This document shows, one piece after another, positions 17,056-25,865 of a stretch of 64,000 nt of DNA; the first letter of the stretch is position 1; each line of letters opens with the position of its first letter. This stretch comes from Sva-07 sp963774765 (lineage in GTDB: Bacteria > Actinomycetota > Acidimicrobiia > Acidimicrobiales > Ilumatobacteraceae). The position numbers and the translations under genes are program-made. The stretch lies in NCBI GenBank assembly GCA_963774765.1, contig CAVZGP010000009.1, forward strand, positions 496,001-560,000, given 5' to 3'. The notes under the pieces were generated by a model. The model made no database searches and had not been told where the DNA came from. It saw nothing but the letters and a program-made list of their open reading frames with translations.

Positions 17056-18468
17056 TCAACGACCCGCGTCACGCAGTTCGGCGTAGCGCTCGCGGAGATC
17101 GCCCGACTCGACCGGCTCCACGACGCCGGCTCCGGCGCCGAGACCCCACCGTTGCTGCACCGCGGCGTGATCGACACCGCTTGCGACCGCTGCGGCCTGC
17201 ACCGCCGCTCCCGCGGCGACGGCTTGATCGACCCCGGCAAGCACGAGCGGTTGGCCGACCAATCCCGCGAGCACCGAACGCAGCGCCATCGAGTTCGCCC
17301 CGCCACCGGTCAACACCACCCGGCCGGTGATCGACGCGTGAGCTCGCAGCGCATCGAGCGCGTCGAGCAGACCGCACGCAACGCCGTTCACCGCAGCGAG
17401 GGCGAACTGCTCGCGCGTGACATCGCTGCGCAAACCGCCGATCAACCCGGTTGCGTCGGGGCGGTTCGGGGTGCGTTCACCGTCGAGGTACGGCAACAGC
17501 ACCGGCACGTCCGCGTCGCCGACGGCGTCGAGCGCGAGGCGGTCGAACTCGTCGTGGTCGACGCCGAGCAGGCGGGCGACGGCGTCGAGCACCTTGGCCG
17601 CGTTCGACGTGCACACCAGGGGCAGGAACCGACCCGTTGCGTCGGCGAATCCGGCGACGGCGCCGGACGGGTCGGCCGTGGGGGCATCGGCAACCGAGAA
17701 CGCCGTGCCCGACGTGCCGACCGACAGCGCAGCGTCGCCGGGGGCGAGACCGAGGCCGAGCGCGGCGGCCATGTTGTCGCCCGTCCCGACCGCCACCGCG
17801 ATGTCGTTCCAGGAGCCGGCCACCTCGAGGGGCCCCAACACCGTCGGTACCACGTCGGCCCACTCACGGCCCTGGTCGATGATCGCCAGAATGTCCCACC
17901 GGTACTCGCCCGTCGACGGCGACCAGTAGCCGGTACCCGAGGCATCACCACGGTCGGTCGTGTAGGCGCCGGTCAGTCGGTGCGTGAGGTGGTCGTGCGG
18001 GAGCAGCACCCGGGCCATGCGCTCCCATACGTCGGGGTGCGACCGGTGCAACCACGACAGCTTCGTCGCGGTGAACGCCGCCACCGGCACGCTGCCGACG
18101 GCGTCTGCCCAGGCGGCGGGGCCACCCAGCTGTGCGATCAGCCAGCCGGCATCCGACGCCGACTCGGTGTCGTTCCAGAGCTTGGCCGGGTGGATCGGCT
18201 CGTCGTCGATGTCGAGTGCGACCATGCCGTGTTGTTGGCCGGCCACGCTGATCGCCTCGATTCGAGCACCGTCGGGGAGATTTCCCGAGGCGCGCTGCCA
18301 CGCGTGGTCGAACGCCTCACTCCACGAACGTGGGTCTTGTTCGCTGCGCGGCGGTGTCACCGCGGGGTGTGGTGATGATGCCGAGGCGACGATCTCGCCG
18401 CTGTCGAGGTCGCGGACTTCGACCTTGGTGGATTGGGTGGACGAGTCGACGCCGGCAACGAATGGCAC
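17056..18468 (-). CDS. xylB: Xylulokinase (FGGY family carbohydrate kinase)
   Basis: 470 aa. Phosphorylates D-xylulose. FGGY fold with the N-terminal ATP site (FVAGVDSSTQSTKVEV), the substrate motif SVAGQQHGMVALD typical of XylB, GTSGTAFSV, LPYLDGERTPNRP and the C-terminal LTGGGANSM. No xylose isomerase or transporter is nearby, so the sugar could differ. GTG 18468 has TAGTCT 6 nt upstream. The J-domain gene follows directly, and upstream lies the four-copy repeat array. Confidence 0.9.
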   Translation of the reverse strand: MPFVAGVDSSTQSTKVEVRDLDSGEIVASASSPHPAVTPPRSEQDPRSWSEAFDHAWQRASGNLPDGARIEAISVAGQQHGMVALDIDDEPIHPAKLWNDTESASDAGWLIAQLGGPAAWADAVGSVPVAAFTATKLSWLHRSHPDVWERMARVLLPHDHLTHRLTGAYTTDRGDASGTGYWSPSTGEYRWDILAIIDQGREWADVVPTVLGPLEVAGSWNDIAVAVGTGDNMAAALGLGLAPGDAALSVGTSGTAFSVADAPTADPSGAVAGFADATGRFLPLVCTSNAAKVLDAVARLLGVDHDEFDRLALDAVGDADVPVLLPYLDGERTPNRPDATGLIGGLRSDVTREQFALAAVNGVACGLLDALDALRAHASITGRVVLTGGGANSMALRSVLAGLVGQPLVLAGVDQAVAAGAAVQAAAVASGVDHAAVQQRWGLGAGAGVVEPVESGDLRERYAELRDAGR

Positions 18469-18529
18469 CGCCGCAGACTAGATCCAGTCGACCGACCGGC
18501 CCCAGGCGCCCAACGGGAACGCCACCCAC

Positions 18530-18752
18530 CGATGAGCCAACCAACCGAATACAGCGGTTTCGCTCACCGCAACCCGCGAACGCCACCCACCGATGAGCCA
18601 ACCAACCGAATACAGCGGTTTCGCTCACCGCAACCCGCGAACGCCACCCACCGATGAGCCAACCAACCGAATACAGCGGTTTCGCTCACCGCAACCCGCG
18701 AACGCCACCCACCGATGAGCCAACCAACCGAATACAGCGGTTTCGCTCACCG
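18530..18752. repeat. Four tandem copies of the palindromic repeat, exact 61-bp period
   Basis: Cores at 18530-18569, 18591-18630, 18652-18691 and 18713-18752, identical to each other, with identical 21-bp spacers (CAACCCGCGAACGCCACCCAC). The palindrome is weaker here: the arms CGATGAGCCAA and TTCGCTCACCG have one G-T pair and one G-G mismatch. Orientation is as at 3.3 kb. The array fills most of the 309-bp gap between xylB and the enoyl-CoA hydratase; I see no gene in the remainder. Confidence 0.92.
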
Positions 18753-18777
18753 CAACGCGGTGGCACGCCCGGGTCCG

Positions 18778-19620
18778 TCACCGGCCCTGGAAGTCGGGGT
18801 CGCGCTTCTCCATGAATGCCGTGACACCTTCGGTGAAGTCCGCGGTGCGCAGGAGCGGCAACAGCTGCAGGAAGACGTGGTGGACGTTCTGTTCGAACGT
18901 CTCGGTCTCGGCGGCGCGCATCATCCGCTTGATCGCGCGCACGGCGAGGGGTGCGTTGGCGGCAATCTCGTTGGCCAGCGCCGTCGTGCGGTCAGCAAAG
19001 TCGTCTGCCGTCACGACATGATTGACGAGACCCAGGTCGAGCGCCTCGGCGGCGGTGAGGGTGCGCCCGGTGAAGGCGATCTCGGCAGCCTTGGCGTAAC
19101 CGACCATCCGTGGCAACAGCCAGGTACCACCGCTCTCGGGCAGGATGCCGCGCTTGGCGAAGCCGGGGTTGAGCTTGGCGGTGTCGACGGCGATGCGGAT
19201 GTCGCAGCCCAGCGCCAGGTCGAGGCCGTACCCGGCCGATCCTCCGTTGAGCGCACAGATCGTCGGCGTGTCGAGATTGTGCAGCACCACCGGTGGAGCA
19301 CTGCGCAGATCGAACTCACCGGAGAACGTGGCATCGCCACCACCGAGGTTGCCGAGGCCACCCTTGGGCCCCGCCATCTGTGCCTGGAGATCGAGACCGG
19401 CACAGAACGCCCGTCCCGAACCGGTGAGAACGATGCAGCGCACATCTGAGTCGTGGTCGGCGCGCAGCAACAACTCGCTGATCTGTTGCAGCATCGCCCC
19501 GGAAATCGTGTTCATCCGCTCGGGAGCGTTCAAGGTGAGCGTCGCGACGTGGTCGACCACGTCATACAACACCTCGGTGTTGTGGCCCGAGCTCTCGTTG
19601 GAATCAGTCGTTTCCTTCAC
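18778..19620 (-). CDS. Enoyl-CoA hydratase/isomerase family protein
   Basis: 280 aa, crotonase fold. Acts on an acyl-CoA ester, probably in beta-oxidation or branched-chain acid breakdown. Oxyanion-hole glycines in RAFCAGLDLQAQM and CALNGGSAGYGLDLALGCDI; the usual glutamate region is GILPESGGTWLLPRMVG. GTG 19620 has TACGTT 8 nt upstream; the longer open frame upstream runs antisense through the binding-protein gene and is not coding. Close to the branched-chain transporter, which fits but does not prove a shared pathway. Confidence 0.9.
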   Translation of the reverse strand: MKETTDSNESSGHNTEVLYDVVDHVATLTLNAPERMNTISGAMLQQISELLLRADHDSDVRCIVLTGSGRAFCAGLDLQAQMAGPKGGLGNLGGGDATFSGEFDLRSAPPVVLHNLDTPTICALNGGSAGYGLDLALGCDIRIAVDTAKLNPGFAKRGILPESGGTWLLPRMVGYAKAAEIAFTGRTLTAAEALDLGLVNHVVTADDFADRTTALANEIAANAPLAVRAIKRMMRAAETETFEQNVHHVFLQLLPLLRTADFTEGVTAFMEKRDPDFQGR

Positions 19621-19729
19621 ACCGGCGAAACGTAGTGCCTCGCATTCGAGTGGCACGATGCGTACAATCTGGCCACCTGAGAAATGCGGGCAATCCGGCC
19701 CGCATTCCCACAAGGGGGAGAACCACAAC
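19621..19729. promoter_or_regulatory. Divergent promoter region with 5' UTR hairpin for the binding-protein gene
   Basis: Minus strand: TACGTT (complement of 19629-19634) serves the hydratase. Plus strand: TACAAT (19663-19668) gives a 5' UTR of about 55 nt for the binding protein. That leader holds a 9-bp perfect stem (AATGCGGGC 19683-19691, GCCCGCATT 19698-19706) with a 6-nt loop, followed by a strong ribosome-binding site GGGGGAG. This is one of the few genes here with a real leader. Confidence 0.5.
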
Positions 19730-21133
19730 ATGAAAGCAACCCGCGTGAAGCGCGTCGGTGCATTGTTGGTCGGCCTGAGCCTCGTTGCCGCAGCATGCGG
19801 CAGCGACGACGACAGCAGCGACAGCGCAACAACAGATGCCACCGAGACCACCGACGAGATGGTCGAAGAGACCACCGCTCCGGAGTCCACCGACGACATG
19901 ACCGAGGAGACCACGGCGCCGGACACCACCGACGACATGGTCGAGAGCGAGACCGTCCAGGCCGCTCCGAGCTGCACCGGTGACAGCGACGGCGTCCTCG
20001 CCATCGCCACCGTGCTGCCCGAGACCGGGAACCTGGCGTTCCTCGGCCCGCCCGAGTTCGCTGGTGCCGAACTCGCCATCCAGGAGATCAACGAAGCCGG
20101 CGGCGCCCTCGGTGCCGACGTCACCCTCGACCAGGGCGACTCCGGCGACACGTCCACCGACATCGCCAACCAGACCGTCGACCGTCAGCTCGCTGCTGGC
20201 GGCGATGCGTTCATCGGTGCAGCGTCGTCCGGCGTGTCGTTCACGTTCATCGACAAGCTCGTCGAGAACTGCAAGATCCACTTCAGCCCGGCCAACACCT
20301 CGCCGGACTTCACCGACTACGCCGACGACGACCTGTACTTCCGTACCGCTCCGTCCGACGTGCTGCAGGGTCGCGTGCTCGCCGATCTCATGATCGAAGA
20401 GGGCGTCACCACGGCCACCTTCATGGCGCTGCAGGACCCGTACGGCGAAGGCCTCCTCAAGTACTCGACCGAGCCGTTCGCGGACCAGGGCGGCGAAATC
20501 GTCGAACAGTTCACCTACGACCCGCAGGCCGCCGAGTTCTCGGCCGAAGTCGACAAGGTCGTTTCGGGTGACCCCGAAGCACTCGTCATCATCGGCTTCG
20601 AGGAGACCTCGAAGATCCTCACCTCGCTGTTCGAAGCAGGCTTCACGCCTGCCGACGGCAAGAAGATCTACCTGGTCGACGGCAACGTCGGTAACGCACT
20701 CGGCGAGCAGCTGCCCGCCGGATCGATGGAAGGCATCCGTGGCACCCTGCCCGCAGCCGAGATCACCGGTGACTTCCAGGATCGTCTCCTGGCCGTCGAT
20801 CCGGAACTGATCGACTTCAGCTACGGACCGGAGACCTACGACGCGGTGATCATCGTGGCCCTGGCCGCGCAGATCGCCGGCAGCGATGATCCGGCAGCGA
20901 TTGCTGCTGAGATCAACGGTGTCACCCGCGACGGCGAGAAGTGCTCCACCTACGCTGACTGCGTGGCGCTCATCGATGCCGGAACCGACATCGACTACGA
21001 CGGACCTTCTGGCCCGCAGACGTTCGGCCCCGAAGGCGAGCCGACCGAAGCGAGCTTCAAGATCCTCACCTACGATGCGAACAACGAGGTCGAAGCCGGA
21101 ACCGCAACCGAGTTCCGCTTCGCCAAGATCTGA
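19730..21133 (+). CDS. ABC transporter substrate-binding lipoprotein (branched-chain amino acid/amide type)
   Basis: 467 aa. Signal peptide with lipobox LVAAAC (Cys about residue 22), so a lipid-anchored binding protein. A low-complexity acidic Thr/Glu/Asp linker (residues 25-75, repeating ETTAPxxTDDM units) separates the anchor from the type I periplasmic-binding fold (VLPETGNLAFLGPPEFAGAE; SSGVSFTFIDKL). Start at ATG 19730 with GGGGGAG about 7 nt upstream. It is convergent with the permease/ATPase operon whose genes end at 21201; a terminator hairpin lies between. The substrate may be amino acids, amides or urea. Confidence 0.93.
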   Translation: MKATRVKRVGALLVGLSLVAAACGSDDDSSDSATTDATETTDEMVEETTAPESTDDMTEETTAPDTTDDMVESETVQAAPSCTGDSDGVLAIATVLPETGNLAFLGPPEFAGAELAIQEINEAGGALGADVTLDQGDSGDTSTDIANQTVDRQLAAGGDAFIGAASSGVSFTFIDKLVENCKIHFSPANTSPDFTDYADDDLYFRTAPSDVLQGRVLADLMIEEGVTTATFMALQDPYGEGLLKYSTEPFADQGGEIVEQFTYDPQAAEFSAEVDKVVSGDPEALVIIGFEETSKILTSLFEAGFTPADGKKIYLVDGNVGNALGEQLPAGSMEGIRGTLPAAEITGDFQDRLLAVDPELIDFSYGPETYDAVIIVALAAQIAGSDDPAAIAAEINGVTRDGEKCSTYADCVALIDAGTDIDYDGPSGPQTFGPEGEPTEASFKILTYDANNEVEAGTATEFRFAKI

Positions 21134-21162
21134 TCACCCAGATCTGAACTGAACACCTGATG

Positions 21163-21192
21163 ACGGGGGGTCGCCTGCGGGCGGCCCCCCGT
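21163..21192. terminator. Rho-independent-type terminator
   Basis: ACGGGGGG pairs with CCCCCCGT, and inside it CGCC with GGCG around TGCG; GTTGTCGTTTTC follows. It lies 30 bp after the binding-protein stop and 9 bp before the convergent lipoprotein stop. This is the only hairpin in the window with a T-rich tail on the plus strand. Confidence 0.8.
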
Positions 21193-21200
21193 TGTCGTTT

Positions 21201-21752
21201 TCAGTCGTTGCGGAACTGCTGGATCACGTGTCGGCATGCAGGCTCATCGAGGAACGCCTGCTTCACCTTGCGACGGTCCAGCTTGAAGATCTCGGGTTCC
21301 AACACCGACATCACCTTCTCGATGCTGTTGAACCACTCCCCGACTGCGCCTTGTACCTCTCGGTCGTCGATCCGATCGGCTCGATCGGCCATCGCCGAGC
21401 GCTGATCGGCGAGTTCTTCGGAGCCGAGCGCGGCCCCGGATGCGAGTTGATCGCGCACGATCTCGGTTTCGTCGATCTCGGGGAGCTGCAGCGTCGCGAT
21501 CCGATCAGTCCACGCGATCAGAGCCGAATCGGCCCGTTCCAGGCCTGCGGCGATGGCCGGTCCGCGTTCGTCGGGCGGGAGCGATGCGATCCCCGCGACG
21601 GAATCGTTGACGATGTCGACCAACTCGTCATCGAAGCGTCGCAGCTCCTCGCAGACCGCTCGGGCGAACTCCGATTCCCCGGATTCGGATGCGCATGCCG
21701 CGAGTGACACGCTGGCCACCAGGATCAGCCCAGCAGCCGGTCTGGTGAACAT
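21201..21752 (-). CDS. Putative lipoprotein, helical, unknown function
   Basis: 183 aa. Signal peptide with lipobox SLAAC (Cys about residue 20), then a charged, mostly helical domain with three further cysteines, one near the C-terminus (DEPACRHVIQQF). I do not recognise the family. It is 21 bp downstream of livF on the same strand, so it is probably the last gene of the importer operon and may be an accessory surface component. Confidence 0.78.
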   Translation of the reverse strand: MFTRPAAGLILVASVSLAACASESGESEFARAVCEELRRFDDELVDIVNDSVAGIASLPPDERGPAIAAGLERADSALIAWTDRIATLQLPEIDETEIVRDQLASGAALGSEELADQRSAMADRADRIDDREVQGAVGEWFNSIEKVMSVLEPEIFKLDRRKVKQAFLDEPACRHVIQQFRND

Positions 21753-21773
21753 GGCCCGGGGCTTTCGCCCTCG

Positions 21774-22502
21774 TCAACGCGCCTTGGCGAGGGTGCCGAG
21801 GTAGAGCTCGATCACCTTGGGGTCCTTCAGTAGTTCGTCTCCGGTACCGGTGTAGGCATTTCGGCCTTGATCGAGCACGTAGCCGCGATCGCAGATCTGC
21901 AGGCAACGGGCGGCGTTCTGTTCGACCATGATGATCGACACGCCCGTCGAGTTGACCTGCTTCACACGCTCGAAGACCTGATCCTGCAGCACCGGCGACA
22001 GGCCTGCGCTCGGCTCGTCGAGCAGCAGCACGGACGGTTCCATCATCAGCGCCCGGCCCATCGCCAGCATCTGGCGCTCGCCGCCGGACAAGGAGCCCGC
22101 ACGTTGGTCGATCCGCTCGCCGAGCCGAGGGAAGATGTCGACGACCTCGTCAATCATCTCCGCCACCCCCGACTTGCGGAGGTAGGCGCCCATCTCCAGG
22201 TTCTCGCGGATGGTGAGCGACGGAAAGACGTTGTTGATCTGCGGGACGTACCCGATACCGCGCGACACGAGGAAGTTCGCCTTCTTCCCGGTGACATCGT
22301 CGCCGCGGTACCAGACCGTGCCCTCCGTGACCTTGATCAGGCCGAACAACGCTTTGAGCATGGTCGACTTGCCGGCACCGTTGGGGCCGATGATGCCGAT
22401 GAGTTCACCGTCACCCAGGATCAGTTCAGCGCCGTTGAGGATGTTCACGCCTGGCACGTAACCGGCAATGACGTTCTCGACGTGGATCAGATGGTCAGAC
22501 AT
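21774..22502 (-). CDS. livF: Branched-chain amino acid ABC transporter ATP-binding protein (LivF-like)
   Basis: 242 aa. Cytoplasmic ATPase: Walker A GPNGAGKST, signature LSGGERQMLAMGRAL, Walker B LLLDEPSAGLSP, and switch His region IIMVEQNAARC typical of LivF. The start overlaps livG by 8 bp. Second ATPase of the importer. Confidence 0.94.
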   Translation of the reverse strand: MSDHLIHVENVIAGYVPGVNILNGAELILGDGELIGIIGPNGAGKSTMLKALFGLIKVTEGTVWYRGDDVTGKKANFLVSRGIGYVPQINNVFPSLTIRENLEMGAYLRKSGVAEMIDEVVDIFPRLGERIDQRAGSLSGGERQMLAMGRALMMEPSVLLLDEPSAGLSPVLQDQVFERVKQVNSTGVSIIMVEQNAARCLQICDRGYVLDQGRNAYTGTGDELLKDPKVIELYLGTLAKAR

Positions 22503-23496
22503 CGGACTCGCTCCCCGCTGGATCAGCGTCTTTCGTCACCTCAGCGACCGCTTCGCGGATCTCCTCGGTCAACGCGGCATGCGACGACCCGAGGTACGCG
22601 TCGACAACGGCGGCGTTCTCGCCGATCGAACGTGGCGGTCCCTCGGCGATGATCATCCCTTCGGCCATGACGACGACCCAGTCGGAGATGTCCTGCACGA
22701 CGTCCATGTCGTGTTCGACGAACATCACGGTGATGCCCTCCGACCGCAGGCGCTTCACATGGCCGAGCAGCGACTGGGTGAGTGCCGGGTTCACACCTGC
22801 CATCGGCTCGTCGAGCATGATGAGCGTCGGATTCGCCATCATCGCACGCGCCATCTCGAGCAGCTTGCGCTGCCCGCCGGACAGTGCTCCCGCGTACTCG
22901 TCCTTCATGTGCGTCATGTTGAACTCGTCGAGGATCTCGAGTGATTGGGCCTCGACACGCTTCTCCTGGCCGTGCCAGCCGCTGAGCAGACCCCGCCACA
23001 TCGCTTCGCCGGTCTGGCCCTGCGCGGCGAGCATCATGTTGTCGAGCACGGTCATCTTCGCCAGGACCTTGGTCAGCTGGAACGTTCGCACCATGCCCTT
23101 GGCGGCGAGTTGATGAGAACGCTCTCCGCTCGTCTCGGCACCGTTGAAGACGACGTTGCCCTCGTCGGGGCTGTCGAAGTTGGTGAGCAGGTTGAAGAAC
23201 GTGGTCTTGCCGGCCCCGTTCGGGCCGATCAGCGCCGTGATCGCGCCGCGCTGCACCTCGACGTGTTCGACATCGACGGCTCGCAGCCCTCCGAACGAAC
23301 GACTGACGCCGTGCGCGACGAGAATCGGATCCGGTTTGGCGGCACCGGGAACGTGTTCGACGCCGTCGAACATCCCGGTCGCCGGGTTGTCCCACTCGCG
23401 CTGGAGGCCCGCAGCTCCGCCACCGCCCGACGTGCGTCCGAACTCGACGGCGTCGTCCGCTCCTGTGGTGTCGTCACTTGCGGGCATCGATTGCAA
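22495..23496 (-). CDS. livG: Branched-chain amino acid ABC transporter ATP-binding protein (LivG-like)
   Basis: 333 aa, about 70 residues longer than most LivG because of an N-terminal Gly/Asp-rich extension before the ATPase fold begins at PDPILVAHGVSRSFGGLRAV. Walker A GPNGAGKTT, signature LSGGQRKLLEMARAM, Walker B IMLDEPMAGVNP, and VEHDMDVV. The start overlaps livM by 23 bp; an internal ATG at 23487 is an alternative. Confidence 0.93.
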   Translation of the reverse strand: MQSMPASDDTTGADDAVEFGRTSGGGGAAGLQREWDNPATGMFDGVEHVPGAAKPDPILVAHGVSRSFGGLRAVDVEHVEVQRGAITALIGPNGAGKTTFFNLLTNFDSPDEGNVVFNGAETSGERSHQLAAKGMVRTFQLTKVLAKMTVLDNMMLAAQGQTGEAMWRGLLSGWHGQEKRVEAQSLEILDEFNMTHMKDEYAGALSGGQRKLLEMARAMMANPTLIMLDEPMAGVNPALTQSLLGHVKRLRSEGITVMFVEHDMDVVQDISDWVVVMAEGMIIAEGPPRSIGENAAVVDAYLGSSHAALTEEIREAVAEVTKDADPAGSESDV

Positions 23497-24487
23497 TCTC
23501 TCTCTTGTCGCCGAAGATGCCCTGGGGTCTGAAGATCATCAGGAGCATCAAGGTCAGCCCGACGAGCATGAAGCGAACCGGGCCGACCTGCGAGCGCTCC
23601 ATGATCTGGTCCGGCATGATGTCGTTGTCGATCAGTTCGATCAGCACGTTCTCGGTGAACGACAGGATGATCCAGAACAACATGGCGCCGATGACCGGCC
23701 CCCAGATCGTCGCGAGACCGCCGAGGATCGCCGCCGTCAGCGCGAAGAACGTCTGCTGTGTGGCGTAGTTGTCCGGCTGCACCGAGTTCTGCTGGATGGC
23801 GTAGAACATGCCCGCCAAGGTGCCGAACGAGCCGCCGAGGATCAGCGACTGCATCTTGAAGCGGAACACGTCCTTGCCGAGGGCGGTTGCGGCATCCTCG
23901 TCCTCACGAATGGAGCGCAGCACGCGTCCCCACGGCGACTTGACGAGACGCCACACGATGAACACCGACAGCAGCACCAACGACCAACCGACGACCAGTT
24001 CCCACAGGTCAGCGCCGCTGAACTCGAGATTCAGGCGCCCGAAGACACGGAATCCGTAGGTCTGGCTGTTGTTGAACGGATTCCAGCTCTGAAAGCTGTT
24101 GGCGAACCCGTTGATGCCGTTCGAACCACCGGTGACGTCGCTCAGCGTGGCGGCGCGCACGATCAATCTGATGATCTCACCGACTGCGATCGTGACGATC
24201 GCGAGGTAGTCGGCTCTGAGCCGGAGCGTCGGCAGGCCGAGGATCAACCCCAACACCACACCCGCCAGCAGACCGACGATGATACCGACCCACAGTGGAG
24301 CGCCGAGCGTGTTGGTCGTGATCCCGACGCCGTATGCACCCGCCGCCATGAAGGCGACCTGGCCGAAGTTCAGCAATCCGGTGTAGCCGAAGTGAAGGTT
24401 GAGTCCGATCGCGGCCAGGGCGAAGATGATCGCCTGCTGCGAGATGCCCGATCGGAAGGCATTGGAGATGATCGAGTTCCAATCCAT
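23474..24487 (-). CDS. livM: Branched-chain amino acid ABC transporter permease (LivM-like)
   Basis: 337 aa, about nine hydrophobic segments. LivM signature LNLHFGYTGLLNFGQVAFM near the N-terminus and the cytoplasmic coupling loop SPWGRVLRSIREDEDAATAL. Pairs with the LivH-like permease. Its start is 5 bp after the livH stop. Confidence 0.93.
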   Translation of the reverse strand: MDWNSIISNAFRSGISQQAIIFALAAIGLNLHFGYTGLLNFGQVAFMAAGAYGVGITTNTLGAPLWVGIIVGLLAGVVLGLILGLPTLRLRADYLAIVTIAVGEIIRLIVRAATLSDVTGGSNGINGFANSFQSWNPFNNSQTYGFRVFGRLNLEFSGADLWELVVGWSLVLLSVFIVWRLVKSPWGRVLRSIREDEDAATALGKDVFRFKMQSLILGGSFGTLAGMFYAIQQNSVQPDNYATQQTFFALTAAILGGLATIWGPVIGAMLFWIILSFTENVLIELIDNDIMPDQIMERSQVGPVRFMLVGLTLMLLMIFRPQGIFGDKREIAIDARK

Positions 24488-24491
24488 GGCC

Positions 24492-25853
24492 CTAACCGAT
24501 CCGCTGCTTGCGTCCGAAGATGCCGTGAGGCATCACGAGCAGGATCCCGACCATCACGACGAGCGCTCCGACGTTCTTCAACTCGGGGGCAACGACGAGC
24601 GTGGCCATGAACGTGAACACTCCGATCACGAGCCCACCGACCATTGCTCCGAAGTCCGTACCGAGGCCGCCGAGCGTGACCGCTGCGAACACCAGCAGCA
24701 GCAACTGCTGACCCATCAACCAGTTGATCTGGCTGTTCAGGCCGAAGAAGACCGCTCCGGCGGTGACGAGTGCGCCACCGACGAACCACACGGCGGTGAC
24801 CGTGCGGTCGACGTCGATACCCGTCGATGCCGCCAGGTCGTTGCTGTCGGCCACGGCTCGCATCGCCTTGCCGAGCTTGGTCATCCGAAGCGCCAGCGCC
24901 GTGCCGACCAGCATGAGGACTGCCAGCACGATGACCAACAACTCCTTGGGAAGCACATCGACCGGCCCGATGGAGAACAGGATCTTGGTCTGCACCGCGT
25001 ACTGCTCGTAGGGCCGCGACCGTTCACCGAAGAGGAACAGGAAGAAGAACCTCAGGAACAGCGCGAGACCGATCGAGATGATCATCATGGCGGTCAACCC
25101 GGTCCCGCGTTTTCGCAGCGGTCTCCACAACACGAGGTCGGTCGCCGCCGAGCCGAGGCCACCGAAGACGAGGGCGATGATGCCGGCGAAGATCAGGTTG
25201 ATGCCGAGGATCGAGTTGAAGAAGTAGGCGACGAGCGCACCGAACACGATCTGCTCCGAGAGCGCGAAGTTGACGAGGCCGGTCGTTCCGTAGATGAGCG
25301 AGAGACCGATCGCACAGAGCCCGATGATCAGTCCGAAGATGACACCCTCGAACAACAGACGTGCACCTCGCGTGAGCAGACCGTCGCTCGTCTTGTCTCT
25401 CGCTGCGCCGATGGCGTCGCCCTCTGCGAGATTGAACAGGACCCTGGTCGGCTGGCCGATCCGCGCCTCGACGGGCAGGATCTGCTTGTCGGCGCGGACG
25501 AGTTCGACGTTCTCGGGCAACGAGTCGACGTTCAGTTCCACTGCGTACTGACCAGGCCCTGGCAGTGCCACGGACACGTAGCCGGTTGCATCCGATGTTC
25601 CCCGACCGATCTCGGCTCCGGTCGACTCGACGACTCGATCGGCGATGACCGCCTCGTACACGATGATCTCGGCGCCTTCGATCGGGAGGCGATCGCCGCC
25701 GTCCTCGGGCTTGGCGAGCAAGATGGTCTCCACCGACTCGCCGGTCTGGGCTGATGCCGGTGCCGCCGGGAGCAGGCCGACGAGGCCAACCACCGCGAGT
25801 ACGAGCCCGATGAGGGTCAAGATGCGACGACGCGCAACGGAGGTGTCTGGCAT
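24492..25853 (-). CDS. livH: Branched-chain amino acid ABC transporter permease (LivH-like) with N-terminal extracytoplasmic domain
   Basis: 453 aa against about 290-300 for ordinary LivH. Residues 1-36 form a signal peptide ending PAAPASAQ. Residues 40-150 look like a small beta-sandwich of the carboxypeptidase-regulatory type (IEGAEIIVYEA, GYVSVALPGPGQYAVELNVD). The permease proper begins near 165 (LFEGVIFGLIIGLCAIGLSL) and carries the LivH motifs LIYGTTGLVNFALSEQIVFG and LRKRGTGLTAMMIISIG. TAAGCT 9 nt before ATG 25853 overlaps the TAA stop of ctaA. The fusion could bring a sugar- or protein-binding module to the transporter mouth; that is inference. Confidence 0.92.
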   Translation of the reverse strand: MPDTSVARRRILTLIGLVLAVVGLVGLLPAAPASAQTGESVETILLAKPEDGGDRLPIEGAEIIVYEAVIADRVVESTGAEIGRGTSDATGYVSVALPGPGQYAVELNVDSLPENVELVRADKQILPVEARIGQPTRVLFNLAEGDAIGAARDKTSDGLLTRGARLLFEGVIFGLIIGLCAIGLSLIYGTTGLVNFALSEQIVFGALVAYFFNSILGINLIFAGIIALVFGGLGSAATDLVLWRPLRKRGTGLTAMMIISIGLALFLRFFFLFLFGERSRPYEQYAVQTKILFSIGPVDVLPKELLVIVLAVLMLVGTALALRMTKLGKAMRAVADSNDLAASTGIDVDRTVTAVWFVGGALVTAGAVFFGLNSQINWLMGQQLLLLVFAAVTLGGLGTDFGAMVGGLVIGVFTFMATLVVAPELKNVGALVVMVGILLVMPHGIFGRKQRIG

Positions 25854-25865
25854 AGTCGCCGGAGC

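Noticed and set aside
18530..18752. Four regularly spaced repeats considered as a CRISPR array
   Set aside because: The spacers are identical to each other, the repeat is palindromic and 40 bp, and no cas genes are near. It is a tandem repeat.
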